Shown piece by piece: positions 52,901-62,900 of a DNA stretch of 64,000 bases (position 1 is its first letter; every line of letters begins with the position of its first letter). The DNA is from Salinimicrobium terrae DSM 17865 (GTDB lineage Bacteria; Bacteroidota; Bacteroidia; Flavobacteriales; Flavobacteriaceae). Position numbers and translations under genes: made by a program. The notes beneath the pieces are model-generated. The model was not told where the DNA came from and did no database searches. It worked only from the letters and a program-made list of their open reading frames with translations. The stretch spans positions 434,001 through 498,000 of the forward strand of contig NZ_AUKI01000011.1 in the NCBI RefSeq assembly GCF_000424665.1, read 5' to 3'.

Positions 52901-54153
52901 GAGTTTCAAAGGTATGGGCTGATAAAAATAAGATTGAAAAAATTCTTTTTAACATCCTTTCCAATGCATTTAAAAGCACTCCCAATAACGGAATAATCAC
53001 CGCAATAGTAGCCAGAAAGAAGGAACATTTTTTTAAGCTTATAGATAGTACTACCCCTTTGGAGGCTCTGGAGATTAATATAGAAGATACAGGAAAAGGA
53101 ATTGATCCCGGTGAACTCAATAAAATTTTCGATAGGTTCTATCAAATAAAGGAGCGAAATGAACAATACTATAGTGGAACAGGAATAGGACTGGAGGTCG
53201 TAAGGAGTTTTGTTGAGCTACATAGAGGAGATATCGAGGTAGAAAGTGAGGTAGGTGTAGGAACAAAATTCAGAATTATAATTCCACTAGATAAAGAACA
53301 CTTTGACCCTTCAGAAATAGTAAATTCTGAATCTGTCGAAAATCAACCTGACCTCAAAACAGAGGAAATCGAATATCCAAAAGATCCGGAAGAATACCAT
53401 AAAAAAACCGTTTTAGTTGTAGAAGACAATTTGGAGTTGAGGTCATACATTCAGCAGGAACTCGTTGCTGAATATAAAGTGGTAGTAGCCGAAGATGGAC
53501 GGGAAGGACTGGAAAAGGCTAAAAAATACATGCCCGATGTTGTCATCACAGACGTGATTATGCCTAAAATGAATGGAATTGAATTCTGTTCCACATTGAA
53601 AAAAGACATTAAGACGAGCCACATCCCCGTATTGATGTTAACAGCAAAAGCCATGACAGATGATTGGGTAGAAGGTTTTGAAGCAGGTGCAGATGTTTAT
53701 TTAAATAAACCTTTTGAGATGAAAATTATGCGCTCTCAATTGAAACAGCTTATTTCAAACAGAGCCCTACTTTTTTCAAAGTTCATGGGGGATTTCAATA
53801 AAACGGAAATTGAGCCTAATTCTACCTCTTTGGATCAACAATTTATATTGGAGATCATCAGGTATACACAGGAAAATATAAAGGAAGCGAATTTAAATGT
53901 GGAAAAACTTGCAGACGAATTCAATCTTAGCAGAAGTCAGCTTTACCGAAAGATCAAAACCTTAACCGGACTTACTGCCAATGAACTTATACGAAAAATT
54001 CGCCTTGAACGGGCAAAAGAACTTCTTGAGGAAAGTAGCGATTCTTCTGTAAGTGAAATAAGCTATAACGTAGGTTTTTCGTCTCCCTCCTACTTCTCGA
54101 AATGCTTTAAAGCTCACTTTGGTGTACTTCCCAAGGAAATAAAAGAGGAGTAG
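49942..54153 (+). CDS. Hybrid two-component system regulator (HTCS)
   Basis: 1403 residues in one chain. N-terminal export signal (FFSFTTAIFLLLVNPFYG, ~33-50). Two periplasmic seven-bladed propellers of Reg_prop repeats (many DxxGxIWIGT motifs, ~60-720) and a Y_Y_Y domain (DYAPIDFTRPEKIQYAYYLDGFEDSW) are followed by one membrane helix at ~830-852. The cytoplasmic part has a histidine kinase with His891 in NISHEFRTPLTL, ATP boxes DTGKGID and GTGIGLEVV, a receiver domain with Asp1204 in ITDVIMPKMNG, and an AraC-type DNA-binding domain (~1295-1400). Such proteins sense oligosaccharides directly and activate the neighbouring susCD operon. By context the ligand should be a xylo-oligosaccharide. 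Confidence 0.96.
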   Translation: MTGQLSLCNIFQSALQPLAAYFRRIKTRKGKAVFFSFTTAIFLLLVNPFYGQEKVLQEYHFETLRSIPTQRAVASISQDQQGFIWMGTNGLGLNKYNGLDYTSYRFKEGDTTSLSNSLVHITYLDSQNRLWAGTEAGLDLYNRDLDNFIRINFSGKSKVPNIAVHAILEMANDNILVGTHQHGLYIINPRTLKTSEIEIKGIEEVRNFLINSIARFDNKILIGTDKGLFEYVQESQEVVPFEFITFKGKEEIAAHIQTTRVDSKGTLWLGTTAQGLYKVDGNENGRYVIEHFPITTKRILSLLDTPRKTILCGTENDGMFEIDRNGNILNHYLNDKFDDNGIKSNSIWSLFLDDQERIWIAYYNNGVGIYDKAYDKFADIESKLNNPNSLQSSSVTGILKDRRGRLWIGMDGGGIDVYNPESDTFTHLLNNPNDIANGLDSPDVQTLFIDSKGNIWVGTWDYGIYFLAKGSNSFRNYSVKNTNGEIASNRILSFSEDSKGTIWIGTFSRGVHSYNPVSKKFTIHDHEPFLEERISYSDVRRIYVDSRDNIWIGGSSGLFRLKIINGDFDLEVMSSRFYQNSNNQSYNGQILDIYEDSSQRIWIGTESSGLGVYNMKKDSFSWIKPEDGFDKITVSSIIQDNNGSIWAAGNNGLTKLDRNTNTLKNFSINDGLLSDDFNNNTAYKDQNGTLYFGSYEGVNFFNPDKLIINKNPANIYLTDLKIFNEPVQPGKEGSPLEKVISQTEKVTLSHSSSVFTIDYAPIDFTRPEKIQYAYYLDGFEDSWNYVQNTRSATYTNLPPGKYTFKVKATNSDGIWKDEPTTLEIEILRPWWFSYTAILLYLVVFLSICYASYRFINLRVKTKRAIEQERARHLHEEALNDKKIQFFTNISHEFRTPLTLISSPLQDILQEGKLPLRLKEKLKIINKNTIRLKRLIDELMDFRKLQFDKIPLNVSCFDVEALLHESVEYFREEAQQRNIALSIETDNGVSKVWADKNKIEKILFNILSNAFKSTPNNGIITAIVARKKEHFFKLIDSTTPLEALEINIEDTGKGIDPGELNKIFDRFYQIKERNEQYYSGTGIGLEVVRSFVELHRGDIEVESEVGVGTKFRIIIPLDKEHFDPSEIVNSESVENQPDLKTEEIEYPKDPEEYHKKTVLVVEDNLELRSYIQQELVAEYKVVVAEDGREGLEKAKKYMPDVVITDVIMPKMNGIEFCSTLKKDIKTSHIPVLMLTAKAMTDDWVEGFEAGADVYLNKPFEMKIMRSQLKQLISNRALLFSKFMGDFNKTEIEPNSTSLDQQFILEIIRYTQENIKEANLNVEKLADEFNLSRSQLYRKIKTLTGLTANELIRKIRLERAKELLEESSDSSVSEISYNVGFSSPSYFSKCFKAHFGVLPKEIKEE

Positions 54154-54278
54154 CTTATTGCTTTTCTAAATAGCTATAAAAGCCTGAAAAAAGGCACGAA
54201 AATTAGCACGGTTTACACCTCCCGATATTTCCTAATATTGTGGAAAGATCGTGTTGAAAGTTTCCACAACAGGTTTTT

Positions 54279-54291
54279 AAAATGACATTTT
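54279..54291. repeat. AAAATGACATTTT palindrome
   Basis: Perfect 6-bp arms around a single central base. It shares the AAAATGnCATTTT core with sites at 7743, 14783 and 19207, and here lies in a convergent gap. Confidence 0.45.
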
Positions 54292-54674
54292 TGAGCCCTC
54301 TTTTTTAAAATCTGTACAGTCTGAATTTCTTGTTTATTCAATTCTACAGCTCCCTCACAATCTCAAAAATTATTTTCGTAATCACGTAAATGTCTTGAAA
54401 TTCTATTCAAGTGAGCCGCTATCGGGATTATATCGAATGAAATGAACTGGAGTTACATTTTCCATTTCTCCCTGATCTTTAAGCACCAGTCGATGCATTT
54501 ATTGAAGATTATCCTGATTCATGTTTCTTACAGCGGTTTATTTGTGCTTCTTTCCATAGCCTTGAAAAAATCTTCTTTCAGAATTACCTTTCTTAAAAGG
54601 TCAATTATGTTTTTTCATTCGATTATTGTAATTAGACAGTCTGGTAAAATTGATCACCAGATATTAAAAAAACT

Positions 54675-54728
54675 CATAGTAAAACAAAAAAACCGGGCAA
54701 TTATGCCCGGTTTTTTTGTTTTACTATG
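54675..54728. terminator. Bidirectional terminator with a 25-bp perfect stem
   Basis: Positions 54675-54699 pair without mismatch with 54704-54728 around the loop ATTA. The GC core is ACCGGGCA/TGCCCGGT, flanked by A7/T7 tracts. It ends the HTCS transcript rightward and the susC-susD-SGBP-GH10 transcript leftward, 13 bases from the GH10 stop. Confidence 0.93.
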
Positions 54729-54741
54729 ACTAATCTAAACT

Positions 54742-56919
54742 TTAGAATTCTAAATCGCCGGTGAAATCTTCACTTACATCACGACCGGCAAGCCCGTCTG
54801 CCACTCCTTTATAAGCAGGTTTTCTTTCGTAATCTGCATTCCAAAGGTTAGGAGACTCATCGGGTAGCCAGTATTCATGTTCCTGCGGATTGTCAGAAAC
54901 ATTCCAAATTGTTACTCCATATTGCTGAGCTGCAGGAACAATTTCACTGAAAGAATCCAGGATGAACTGATACATATCGGCCTGCGCAATTAACTGATCC
55001 ATTGTTGGGGAAGCCGTTCCAAGTCTAACATCCAGTTCAGATATCTTGATCATCTTTCCGGTAGCTGCAAGTTTTTGGAACATTTCAACAATATTTTCCC
55101 GGCTGGTATTTAAAGTTACGTGCATTTGGGTTCCAATCCCATCAACAGTAGCTCCCTGGCTTTCTATATAATTCACATATTCGATTAGACCATCTAGTTT
55201 AGCCATACTGGCTTCCAGGTTGTAATCATTGATGAAAAGCACATCTGATGGTTCGGCATGTTCCCGTGCCAGTTTAAAAGCAGTAACAGCGTAATCTTTA
55301 CCAAGATATTTTACCCAGTAGAAATCATCACTCGCAGGATCTGTAACATTTCCATCTCGAAGACTACCTCCTTCTCTCATAGGCTCGTTTACTACATCCC
55401 AACCAGTAACTTCATCTGTATAGCGAGAAACCATCTCTGTTATCCAGTATTCCATAGCTTCACCAATAACTTCAGCTTTCTCTTCTTCTGACATTTCAAT
55501 AATAACCGGCCCGGTTCCTGTGGCTACTTCGCCAGAGGTTACCACAACATCATCAATGTATAAAGTAGTTGCTGTTTGTCCAAAATCAAAAACGAATTTA
55601 TTACGATCATCTGTAGTAGGTGTAATAGTTCTTACCACCTGACTCCAGGTTGTTCCCACCTCAATAGGACCGGAATAATCCGCAGCATACTCGGGATTTT
55701 GAAGTTGAAATTGAATAGTAGCGGGTGAGTCTGCTTTTATAAAGAAGGAAATGGTATACTCAGTTCCTGCCTCCAGAGGCTCATCAAAAGTGTATAACTG
55801 CTGCGCTTCCCATAATTGCGCTTCAGTCGGGTTGGTTAAAACCATGGCATAACCAGAGTCATACCCTTCTCCTTCAGCAGAAACTGCTCTTGTAGAGCTA
55901 TTTCCCCAGCCATTCCATCCGTCAAGATTACCAGCTTCAAAATCACTGTTGCCTATAAGATTTACAACCTCAGTTTCAGCATCAAGATCTACTACACTAA
56001 AACTATCTACATCAATATAATAGGTCACCCCTGGAATGTAACCAAGATCTAGATTCATAGCAAAAGTCTCAGCCGTAAAATCATTCACAGTGAATTTTAC
56101 CTGCTGCCATTGCGAAGTGGTTTCAAAAGCTTCAGTTTGACTTCCCGTGCCTAACCAATCCTTCCATGGATAGTTATTCTCAAGTCCGACAAAAGAAACA
56201 CGTCCCTGTCCAGGTTGATCAGATCGAATGTAAAATGAAACTTCATATTCATTTCCGGCCACAACAGGAATTGCAGGAGTGGCAAGCTGTAAATCCCATG
56301 CATTTGCAGAACCGGAACTTGCAATTAATTCAATTGCTTCACCGCCTGCAAGGCCTTCACCTTCAACGATAGTAATACCGTCGCCGGGATTATTCTTTCC
56401 CCAACCGGTAAAGCTACCATCCTGTAATCCTGACAAATCCAATGCATTTGAACCGCTTGATCCCGGGATAACGGTTGGAGCTATTAAACTGTTCAAATAA
56501 CTTGCATTCTGGTTAGCGTGCCACACTAGCGTGTGTCCATAAATATCTACTCCCGCTTCGTTTGTGAGTGCAACAAAATCATCTATAGGTTGAAAATTGA
56601 TTTCCCCTTCTGCATTTACCATTGCAGCATGTTTCATGGCGTAACCTACAGTAACTTCATCAAAGTTTTCATTTACAATATTTCTGTAAAGTTCATCATT
56701 CATGTAAAGGTCGAGGATGATACCTACGCCCAATATATAATCTGTATAGGTTTTTAATGCTTCATATCTGGCAATCTTTTCCTCCAGTTCTAAAGGTAGT
56801 TCTGCCGTGGTTATTTGCTGATCCTCAGGTCTCTCTTCCCACTCCATGATCTCCCTTTCGCATCCTGTCAAAAGAACTGTGCAAAGTATAAATACTGATA
56901 TTGCTTTTAATTGTTTCAT
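54742..56919 (-). CDS. Surface GH10 xylanase with two CBMs inserted in the catalytic domain
   Basis: 725 residues. The lipobox ends at Cys20 (VLLTGCEREIMEWEE), and acidic residues after it suggest surface export. The GH10 barrel starts normally (NFDEVTVGYAMKHAAMVN, VDIYGHTLVWHANQNA to ~145). Two tandem CBM4/9-like jelly-rolls interrupt it (~158-312 and ~318-465; each with a GLQDGSFTGWG- or NSDFEAGNLDGWNGWG-type opening). It then resumes with acid/base Glu512 in GWDVVNEPM, FINDYNLE, and nucleophile Glu628 in IKISELDVRL. This interrupted form is known from gut Bacteroides and Prevotella xylanases. It would cut polymeric xylan at the cell surface and is the last gene of the susC operon. Confidence 0.94.
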   Translation of the reverse strand: MKQLKAISVFILCTVLLTGCEREIMEWEERPEDQQITTAELPLELEEKIARYEALKTYTDYILGVGIILDLYMNDELYRNIVNENFDEVTVGYAMKHAAMVNAEGEINFQPIDDFVALTNEAGVDIYGHTLVWHANQNASYLNSLIAPTVIPGSSGSNALDLSGLQDGSFTGWGKNNPGDGITIVEGEGLAGGEAIELIASSGSANAWDLQLATPAIPVVAGNEYEVSFYIRSDQPGQGRVSFVGLENNYPWKDWLGTGSQTEAFETTSQWQQVKFTVNDFTAETFAMNLDLGYIPGVTYYIDVDSFSVVDLDAETEVVNLIGNSDFEAGNLDGWNGWGNSSTRAVSAEGEGYDSGYAMVLTNPTEAQLWEAQQLYTFDEPLEAGTEYTISFFIKADSPATIQFQLQNPEYAADYSGPIEVGTTWSQVVRTITPTTDDRNKFVFDFGQTATTLYIDDVVVTSGEVATGTGPVIIEMSEEEKAEVIGEAMEYWITEMVSRYTDEVTGWDVVNEPMREGGSLRDGNVTDPASDDFYWVKYLGKDYAVTAFKLAREHAEPSDVLFINDYNLEASMAKLDGLIEYVNYIESQGATVDGIGTQMHVTLNTSRENIVEMFQKLAATGKMIKISELDVRLGTASPTMDQLIAQADMYQFILDSFSEIVPAAQQYGVTIWNVSDNPQEHEYWLPDESPNLWNADYERKPAYKGVADGLAGRDVSEDFTGDLEF

Positions 56920-56936
56920 TTTTCTAACTTTTTTAA

Positions 56937-58301
56937 TTATTCAGGAAAATCAGTAACGATGGGGGTTTCCAAAGAAACTACCCGCCAGTTATCCGTATAG
57001 ATCTGGACTGAAGTTTCTGAAGGAGTAAATTCAATATCACTGGGGACTCCGGTTACGTTGCTTAACAAAATATTGGAATTCTCAAAGAACATTCCAAAGT
57101 TCTTGTATGTTGCAGACTCACGGTACTGTAGCAGATCGCCAAAGGTATAATCGCCGTCATCGCTAAACATATAGAATTCGGTAAATGGTATAGTAACCGT
57201 TCTCCAACCTTCAGTTTCAAATGGTACTACTTCGCCATCTACAATCCATGGAACATAGTTGTAAACACCACCGGCCCATTCGCCACCATTAAAGTTGTTA
57301 ATCAACAAGATCTTTAAAAATCCTGTACCTACCCATGGTTCGGGAACAAAAATATCAAATTGGAAAGCCACTTCTTCCAGCGGAGTATCTGCCGGGATAA
57401 ACGGCGTTAATTGTGAACGCCAGCTCTCACTACCGGTGGTAAAGACTTCAGATAGACGGTTCTTACCGGCATCGAATGTCTCACCTTCGGCAGGACCGTG
57501 AGGTACATAAGTTCCCTGTGAAACATGACCTTCTCCTATTGGTGCAGATTCCAATTCGTCCTGACGAATAGTATTACCAAATTCTCCAATAGCACCTACG
57601 CCGTCAAAATTGAGAATAACCCCTCTTTCTACATTAAAGAAAGCAGGAGAATAAGCTGCCCCGCTAGCAGATTCGATATAAATAGGTCCACCATCTTCCG
57701 ACACACCTTCAGGAACGGTAACCGTAAAAAATTCACCGTCTTCTTCGTCGTAAGTAATTCCTTCTGTAACTGCCACGTCACCTGGAAAGACAACCCTACT
57801 TACCTCAAACAAACCTGTTCCATAAACAGTAATTTCTGTTCCCGGCATAGGTAAGGTATGCGAAATATTAAAAATAGATGGGGATGATGATCGTATATCA
57901 AAGGCAACAACAGTTTCACTGTTATCTTTTACTAAACGAATAGTGTTGCGCACATCTTCAGGTGCTTCAATAATGGGAGTATCTGATGAGACCCGAATTA
58001 ACATTGAATTATCTGAAACATAAACAGGATTAAAATCTGTTTGGAATCCATTAATATAAATCCTTCTAACTCCTGTAAATCCTGATCCTTCGAGACGCAA
58101 CAGCTGACCTATCCGTGCAAACGTTACCTCTCTGTCCGGCACACTTGAATCCACATCCTGTAGATAAACAGCATCAACGGTGATCTCACTGTCGTTAGTC
58201 TCATCGTCTGTCGTACAGGCTGTGAAGAGCAACCCAAAAAGGAGGATTCCAAAAACGGAGATCCGGCCCCAAAAACTATTGCTTAAATTATTTTCCTTCA
58301 T
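56937..58301 (-). CDS. Surface glycan-binding protein (SusE-position, IPT/TIG domains)
   Basis: 454 residues. Lipoprotein signal ends LLFTACTTDDETNDSE, a good surface-export pattern. Two IPT/TIG-like beta-sandwich domains follow (REVTFARIGQLLRLEGSGFTGVRRIYINGF and HTLPMPGTEITVYGTGLFEVSRVVFPGDV). From about residue 230 there is a larger carbohydrate-binding domain (VILNFDGVGAIGEFGN, VAFQFDIFVPEPWVGTGFLKILL, GWRTVTIPFTEFY) with several tryptophans suited to xylan binding. No catalytic motif. It lies between susD and GH10 with 30- and 17-base gaps. Role inferred from position and domains: holding xylan at the surface for GH10 and SusCD. Confidence 0.87.
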   Translation of the reverse strand: MKENNLSNSFWGRISVFGILLFGLLFTACTTDDETNDSEITVDAVYLQDVDSSVPDREVTFARIGQLLRLEGSGFTGVRRIYINGFQTDFNPVYVSDNSMLIRVSSDTPIIEAPEDVRNTIRLVKDNSETVVAFDIRSSSPSIFNISHTLPMPGTEITVYGTGLFEVSRVVFPGDVAVTEGITYDEEDGEFFTVTVPEGVSEDGGPIYIESASGAAYSPAFFNVERGVILNFDGVGAIGEFGNTIRQDELESAPIGEGHVSQGTYVPHGPAEGETFDAGKNRLSEVFTTGSESWRSQLTPFIPADTPLEEVAFQFDIFVPEPWVGTGFLKILLINNFNGGEWAGGVYNYVPWIVDGEVVPFETEGWRTVTIPFTEFYMFSDDGDYTFGDLLQYRESATYKNFGMFFENSNILLSNVTGVPSDIEFTPSETSVQIYTDNWRVVSLETPIVTDFPE

Positions 58302-58331
58302 TTTTATATGGATTTAATTTTAAAATCGGTT

Positions 58332-59969
58332 TTAATTGAACAATTCATCTGTTAAACGCTCTTCTGTGAATTCATAAGGAACAGGGGCGTCACGAAGTAA
58401 TGGATTCTGAACTACTTCAGATTCAGGGTATGGCAATAGGAATATACTTTCATCAACATTTCCGACAGCACGTGTACCTACATCAACTGTTTCGTCAATG
58501 GTGACTGTATTAGTCGCAGCATCGTAGGTAAATGGAAGGATCTCAGCTCTCTCCTGATTTTCAATATAATTAATCACTTCCTGTTGCTCATAATAAGACC
58601 ATCTCACCAGATCGTACCAGAATTGACCTTCCAATGCCAGCTCTACCCTTCTCTCGTGTAAAAGATCTTCAAATGTAAGAGTTGTCTTTGGTGCAAGACC
58701 GGCCCTCTCGCGGAGTGCATTAACGTACATTAATGCTGTAGCATCACTCGTAGAGGCATTATTTCCCAGAACTGCTTCAGCGTAATTCAGGTATACTTCA
58801 CCCAGTCTTAGCATGTAAGTATTTAAACCGGAATTCATCCTTGAAATAGCAGGATTATCTCTGGTGGAACCAACTACCCCTTTTTTGACATTCACATAAG
58901 TATTTTCATGGTCAACTAAATAACCACCAGTGATTTTACTTAACTCCGGATAAAAATCTCCATCTGCCATCCAGGTAACCTTGCGGCGCCTGTCATTTTG
59001 CTCATACTCCGCAAGAACATCGTAAGAAGCTCGTGTCCAATATCCCCACGCTGCATCATCACCTGTAATTTCCGATCCTAAAGCGAAATAAGCCTGGTGT
59101 GGATTTATAACTCCATATTCTCCATTCGGAACCCATTGCAGGGCAAAGATAGACTCTGCATTGTTATTGTTTTCAATCATGAAAAGATCTGCGTAATCAT
59201 CCAGAAGAGCGTAAGGCCCTTCAGTAATAGTTTTATGCGCAGCCATTTGTGCAAGATTAAGAAGTTCCGGATCTCTGTTGCCGCTATTTGGGCCATCAAT
59301 AAGTCCTGAATAAGAAAGGTAAACTCTTGATAACATTCCGTAGGCTGCATATCGCGTTAAACGTCCAGCCTGCCCCGCTTGTTCAGGTAAATACATTGCG
59401 GCATATTCAAGATCTCTTATAGCAAATTCAAAAACATCATTCCTAGGACTTTTAGGTATAAGAGGATTGCTGATTATTTCCGCCTGGCTTGTAGTAATTA
59501 TGGCATCTCCCCATAATGAAGCTAAATACCAGTAAGCAACACCTCTCATGAAGCGGGCTTCAGCTATGTACTGGTTTTTTATTTCTTCTTCAACACTACT
59601 TTCACTAATCGCAGCAATAGTATTATTTGACTGCTGAATAACGATATAAAATGATCTCCATGCTTCTACCAAAGGACCGGTTAATCCGGTCTCGGTTAGA
59701 TCACTGAAAGGGTAAACATAATCTGAATACGGCGCGTATAAATTATACGACCGGCCATCTCCTAATCCAAAATAGAATTTGTCATTAAAGGAAAACCATA
59801 CTCTGTTATAGAGAGGTCCGGTTGCAGCCTGAAAATCTTCTTCAGACTGAAAGAAGTTTTCTTTGGCTATCCGATCGTTTGGTTCTACATTTAGTTCATC
59901 GCTACAGCTATAAGAGCTGAAAAGCAGACCCGCTATAAAAAGCGTTTTAAATATTCTTTTTGTATTCAT
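58332..59969 (-). CDS. SusD/RagB-family outer-membrane lipoprotein
   Basis: 545 residues. The signal peptide ends SSYSCSDELNVEPND, with SDE after the lipidated cysteine as in surface-exported flavobacterial lipoproteins. Family features: the helical TPR-like fold with ENFFQSEEDFQAATGPLYNRVW, QYIAEARFMRGVAYWYLASLWGDAIITT, RLTRYAAYGMLSRVYLSYSG, LRLGEVYLNYAEAVL, and LLHERRVELALEGQFWYDLVRW. It forms the lid on the SusC barrel and binds oligosaccharides. The start lies 12 bases after the susC stop. The companion genes make xylo-oligosaccharide the expected ligand. Confidence 0.96.
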   Translation of the reverse strand: MNTKRIFKTLFIAGLLFSSYSCSDELNVEPNDRIAKENFFQSEEDFQAATGPLYNRVWFSFNDKFYFGLGDGRSYNLYAPYSDYVYPFSDLTETGLTGPLVEAWRSFYIVIQQSNNTIAAISESSVEEEIKNQYIAEARFMRGVAYWYLASLWGDAIITTSQAEIISNPLIPKSPRNDVFEFAIRDLEYAAMYLPEQAGQAGRLTRYAAYGMLSRVYLSYSGLIDGPNSGNRDPELLNLAQMAAHKTITEGPYALLDDYADLFMIENNNNAESIFALQWVPNGEYGVINPHQAYFALGSEITGDDAAWGYWTRASYDVLAEYEQNDRRRKVTWMADGDFYPELSKITGGYLVDHENTYVNVKKGVVGSTRDNPAISRMNSGLNTYMLRLGEVYLNYAEAVLGNNASTSDATALMYVNALRERAGLAPKTTLTFEDLLHERRVELALEGQFWYDLVRWSYYEQQEVINYIENQERAEILPFTYDAATNTVTIDETVDVGTRAVGNVDESIFLLPYPESEVVQNPLLRDAPVPYEFTEERLTDELFN

Positions 59970-59981
59970 AACGTGTTTTTT

Positions 59982-62900
59982 TTAAAAGGTGAGGTTCACG
60001 CCCACGGTATATATACGTGGCGAAGGGTAACGACCATTATCTATTCCTGTTAGAAGAACATTCTGATTAATTGCCCCTATTTCAGGATCAAAGCCTGAAT
60101 AATTAGTAAAAGTATAGACATTCTGTAAGTTCGTGTAGACTTTTAGATTATCAAGTCTAAATCTTTCAATCCAATCAACCGGAAATCTGTATCCAAAGGA
60201 GATATTCTGAACTCGCAGATAAGATCCATCTTCCAGAAATCTGTCGCTAAACCTGAAATTAGAGGCCGAAGCTGCCGAAGAAGCCGCGATCCTTGGCATA
60301 AAAGGATCTCCTCCAATTACCGCTACATTTCGATAATCAACCGGTCCGGCAGGATCAATTAGTCCTAATTCGGCATAGCCGAGGGCCGATTGAAGTAAGT
60401 TGGTGCTTTCCCTGGGATTTTCCAGAAAACGTCTTTGATAATTCACCACTTCATTCCCGTAAACTCCGGAAAGTTGCACATTTAGATCAAAGTTTTTGTA
60501 CCTAAAAGAATTACCGATACCAAAGGTGAAATCCGGATGAGGATTTCCGATATAATCCCGATCCTGTTCATTAATGACTCCGTCATTGTTTACATCTTTA
60601 AAGATATAATCACCAATCCAAACTCCATTTTCCCCAATCTCCATATCTTCAGGTAAAGCGGTAGGCACTATGTCTCCGGCTTCATTTCTATAGTAGAAAT
60701 CTGTGGCCTCTTCAAAGCGGCCAATAACCTGGTATCCATAAAACTGTGCTATAGGTTTTCCAACTGTCGTCCTGGTGACAATAGTAATATCTGAACCTTG
60801 TTGAAGCGTTTGATTTATAATTCCTGTTTCAGTTGCTAAAGCCAGAACTTCATTCCGGTTCAATGTAAATACAAGATTCGAACTCCAGGCAAAGTTACCG
60901 TCATCAACATTTACAGTATTCAGGGTAAGTTCAAGACCTTTATTTTCAAGAGCACCAATATTTACAATCGGTGGAGCGGTTGAACCTATACCTGTAGTAC
61001 CTGAATAGTCCGGATATGGAGCCGCAAGCAACAGGTTGTCGGTCTTCTTATAATAAACATCTGCAATAAATTCCAATCGGTTATTAAACATATTCAAATC
61101 CAAACCAAGGTTCGTGGAATACGTAGTCTCCCATTGTAAATCGGGGTTAGCGGTATTTGCAGCCAGGAGTCCTGTTCCAAAGGGAGTTGCAGATGCGGCA
61201 TAAACAGAAGTATATGCATAGTTAGGTGCACTCTGGTTTCCAACAGCACCATATCCAAGACGCAATTTTAAATTGTTTATGTAATCATTGTCTGTAAGAA
61301 ACTCTTCATTTGAAATTCTCCAGGCCAATGCGGCAGAAGGAAACCATCCCCAGCGATTTTCTTCACTAAATTGTGAAGAACCATCATATCTTAAAGTTGC
61401 AGTTAATAAGTATCTGTCATCAAAGGAATAGAAGGCCCTTGTGAAATAAGAGGAGAGTGCACTTCTGGAACTAAAGTTTGAATTTCTCGCAGTTAAGGGA
61501 TCCCCTAAGTTCAAATCTGTAGCACCATTAGTCAAATATCCGGTCCTATAACCATAGAGATTCTCATAGAAGTTTTCCTGAAATTCCTGTCCTAAAATGG
61601 CATTTATACTATGATTTCCAAAAGTGCGATCAAAGGTTAAAACATTTCGAATACTATAGTTCTTACTGTAGCCCTTCGTCCTGGAACCCTCTCTGGTTGG
61701 ATTCACAATAGCCCCAAATGTATAGGAAGGGTTAAAAGTGTATCCATTTTGAAAACCGTAGTCCATCGAATATTCAGATCTTAGTGTAAGGCCTTCTAAC
61801 ATTTCGAGTTCTGCGTATGTATTTGCTCTAAGATTTATGTTTTCATTGCGATTTGTTCTAATACTCGCTAAACCTACCGGGTTAGTTTGTACAAATTCAT
61901 CTGTCACGGGACCATCAAATGTACCCTCAGCGTTTCGCACCGCAACATTAGGAGTTTGTCTCAAAGCAGTTAAGATTAGTGATGCATCAGAAAACGTAGT
62001 GTTCTGATCAATTTCACTAAAGGCAAAATTTATACCAGTTTTGAGATATTCCTTAACCTGGGTATCAAACAAACCTCTTAAGTTCAATCGATCAAAAGAA
62101 GAACCAAGAGCAATACCTTCCTGTTCCAAATACCCCATGCTCATAGAGTAACTACTCTTTTCGTTACCTCCCGAGACAGAAAGATTGTAACTTTCCCTCT
62201 GTGCTCTTGTAAACATCTCCTCCTGCCAATCGGTCCCTTCTCCAAGAAGATCGGGACGTATAAAATAAGGATCCTGCTCCACAATACCTAAATCGGCCCT
62301 GGTATTTCTATGTATAGCATATTCCTGTAGATTAAGCAGGTCCAGCCTGTTAGGTAACTCCTGAAAACCTATTGAACTGTCAAAATTAACTCTCATCTCC
62401 CCGGCCTGTCCTCTTTTTGTGGTAATAATAATTACCCCATTCGCCGCCCTGGAACCATAAATAGCGGTAGCAGAAGCATCTTTCAGAATTTCTATAGATG
62501 CAATATCAGATGGGTTAATAGATGCAAAAGCATTTTGACCACCCTGCCCTGTATTACTATCTATAATAACTCCGTCTATAACGAAAATTGGTTCGTTAGA
62601 ACCCGTAATGGAACTAATACCTCTAATACGAATGGAAGAACTGGCTCCAGGAGCACCACTGTTTTGCTGTATCTGTACCCCGGCAGCGCGTCCCTGTAGT
62701 ACCTGATCAATTGTAGTAGGAACTGCCTCCTCAATAGATTCACTGGCAATGGAAACCATGGCTCCCGTCACATCACTTCTTTTCATACTCCCGTACCCAA
62801 CTACAACAACTTCATCTAAAGTTGAAACATCTGGTATTAGAGTAACATTAATTTCCGATTGCCCGTTTACAGACATTTCTTCAGTTACAAAGCCTACATA

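Larger units (their letters stand above)
54154..54741. other. Convergent intergenic region between the HTCS and GH10 genes
   Basis: 588 bases. It contains an AAAATGACATTTT palindrome (54279-54291), then AT-rich sequence, and ends in the 25-bp terminator (54675-54728). A 95-codon open frame (54442-54729) is not called: its last twelve codons are the terminator stem, and its composition (I, L, F, K-rich) is that expected of AT-rich non-coding DNA. Confidence 0.65.

Noticed and set aside
54442-54729. 95-codon open frame in the convergent gap after the HTCS gene
   Set aside because: Its last dozen codons are the 25-bp terminator stem and loop and the composition reflects AT-rich non-coding DNA.
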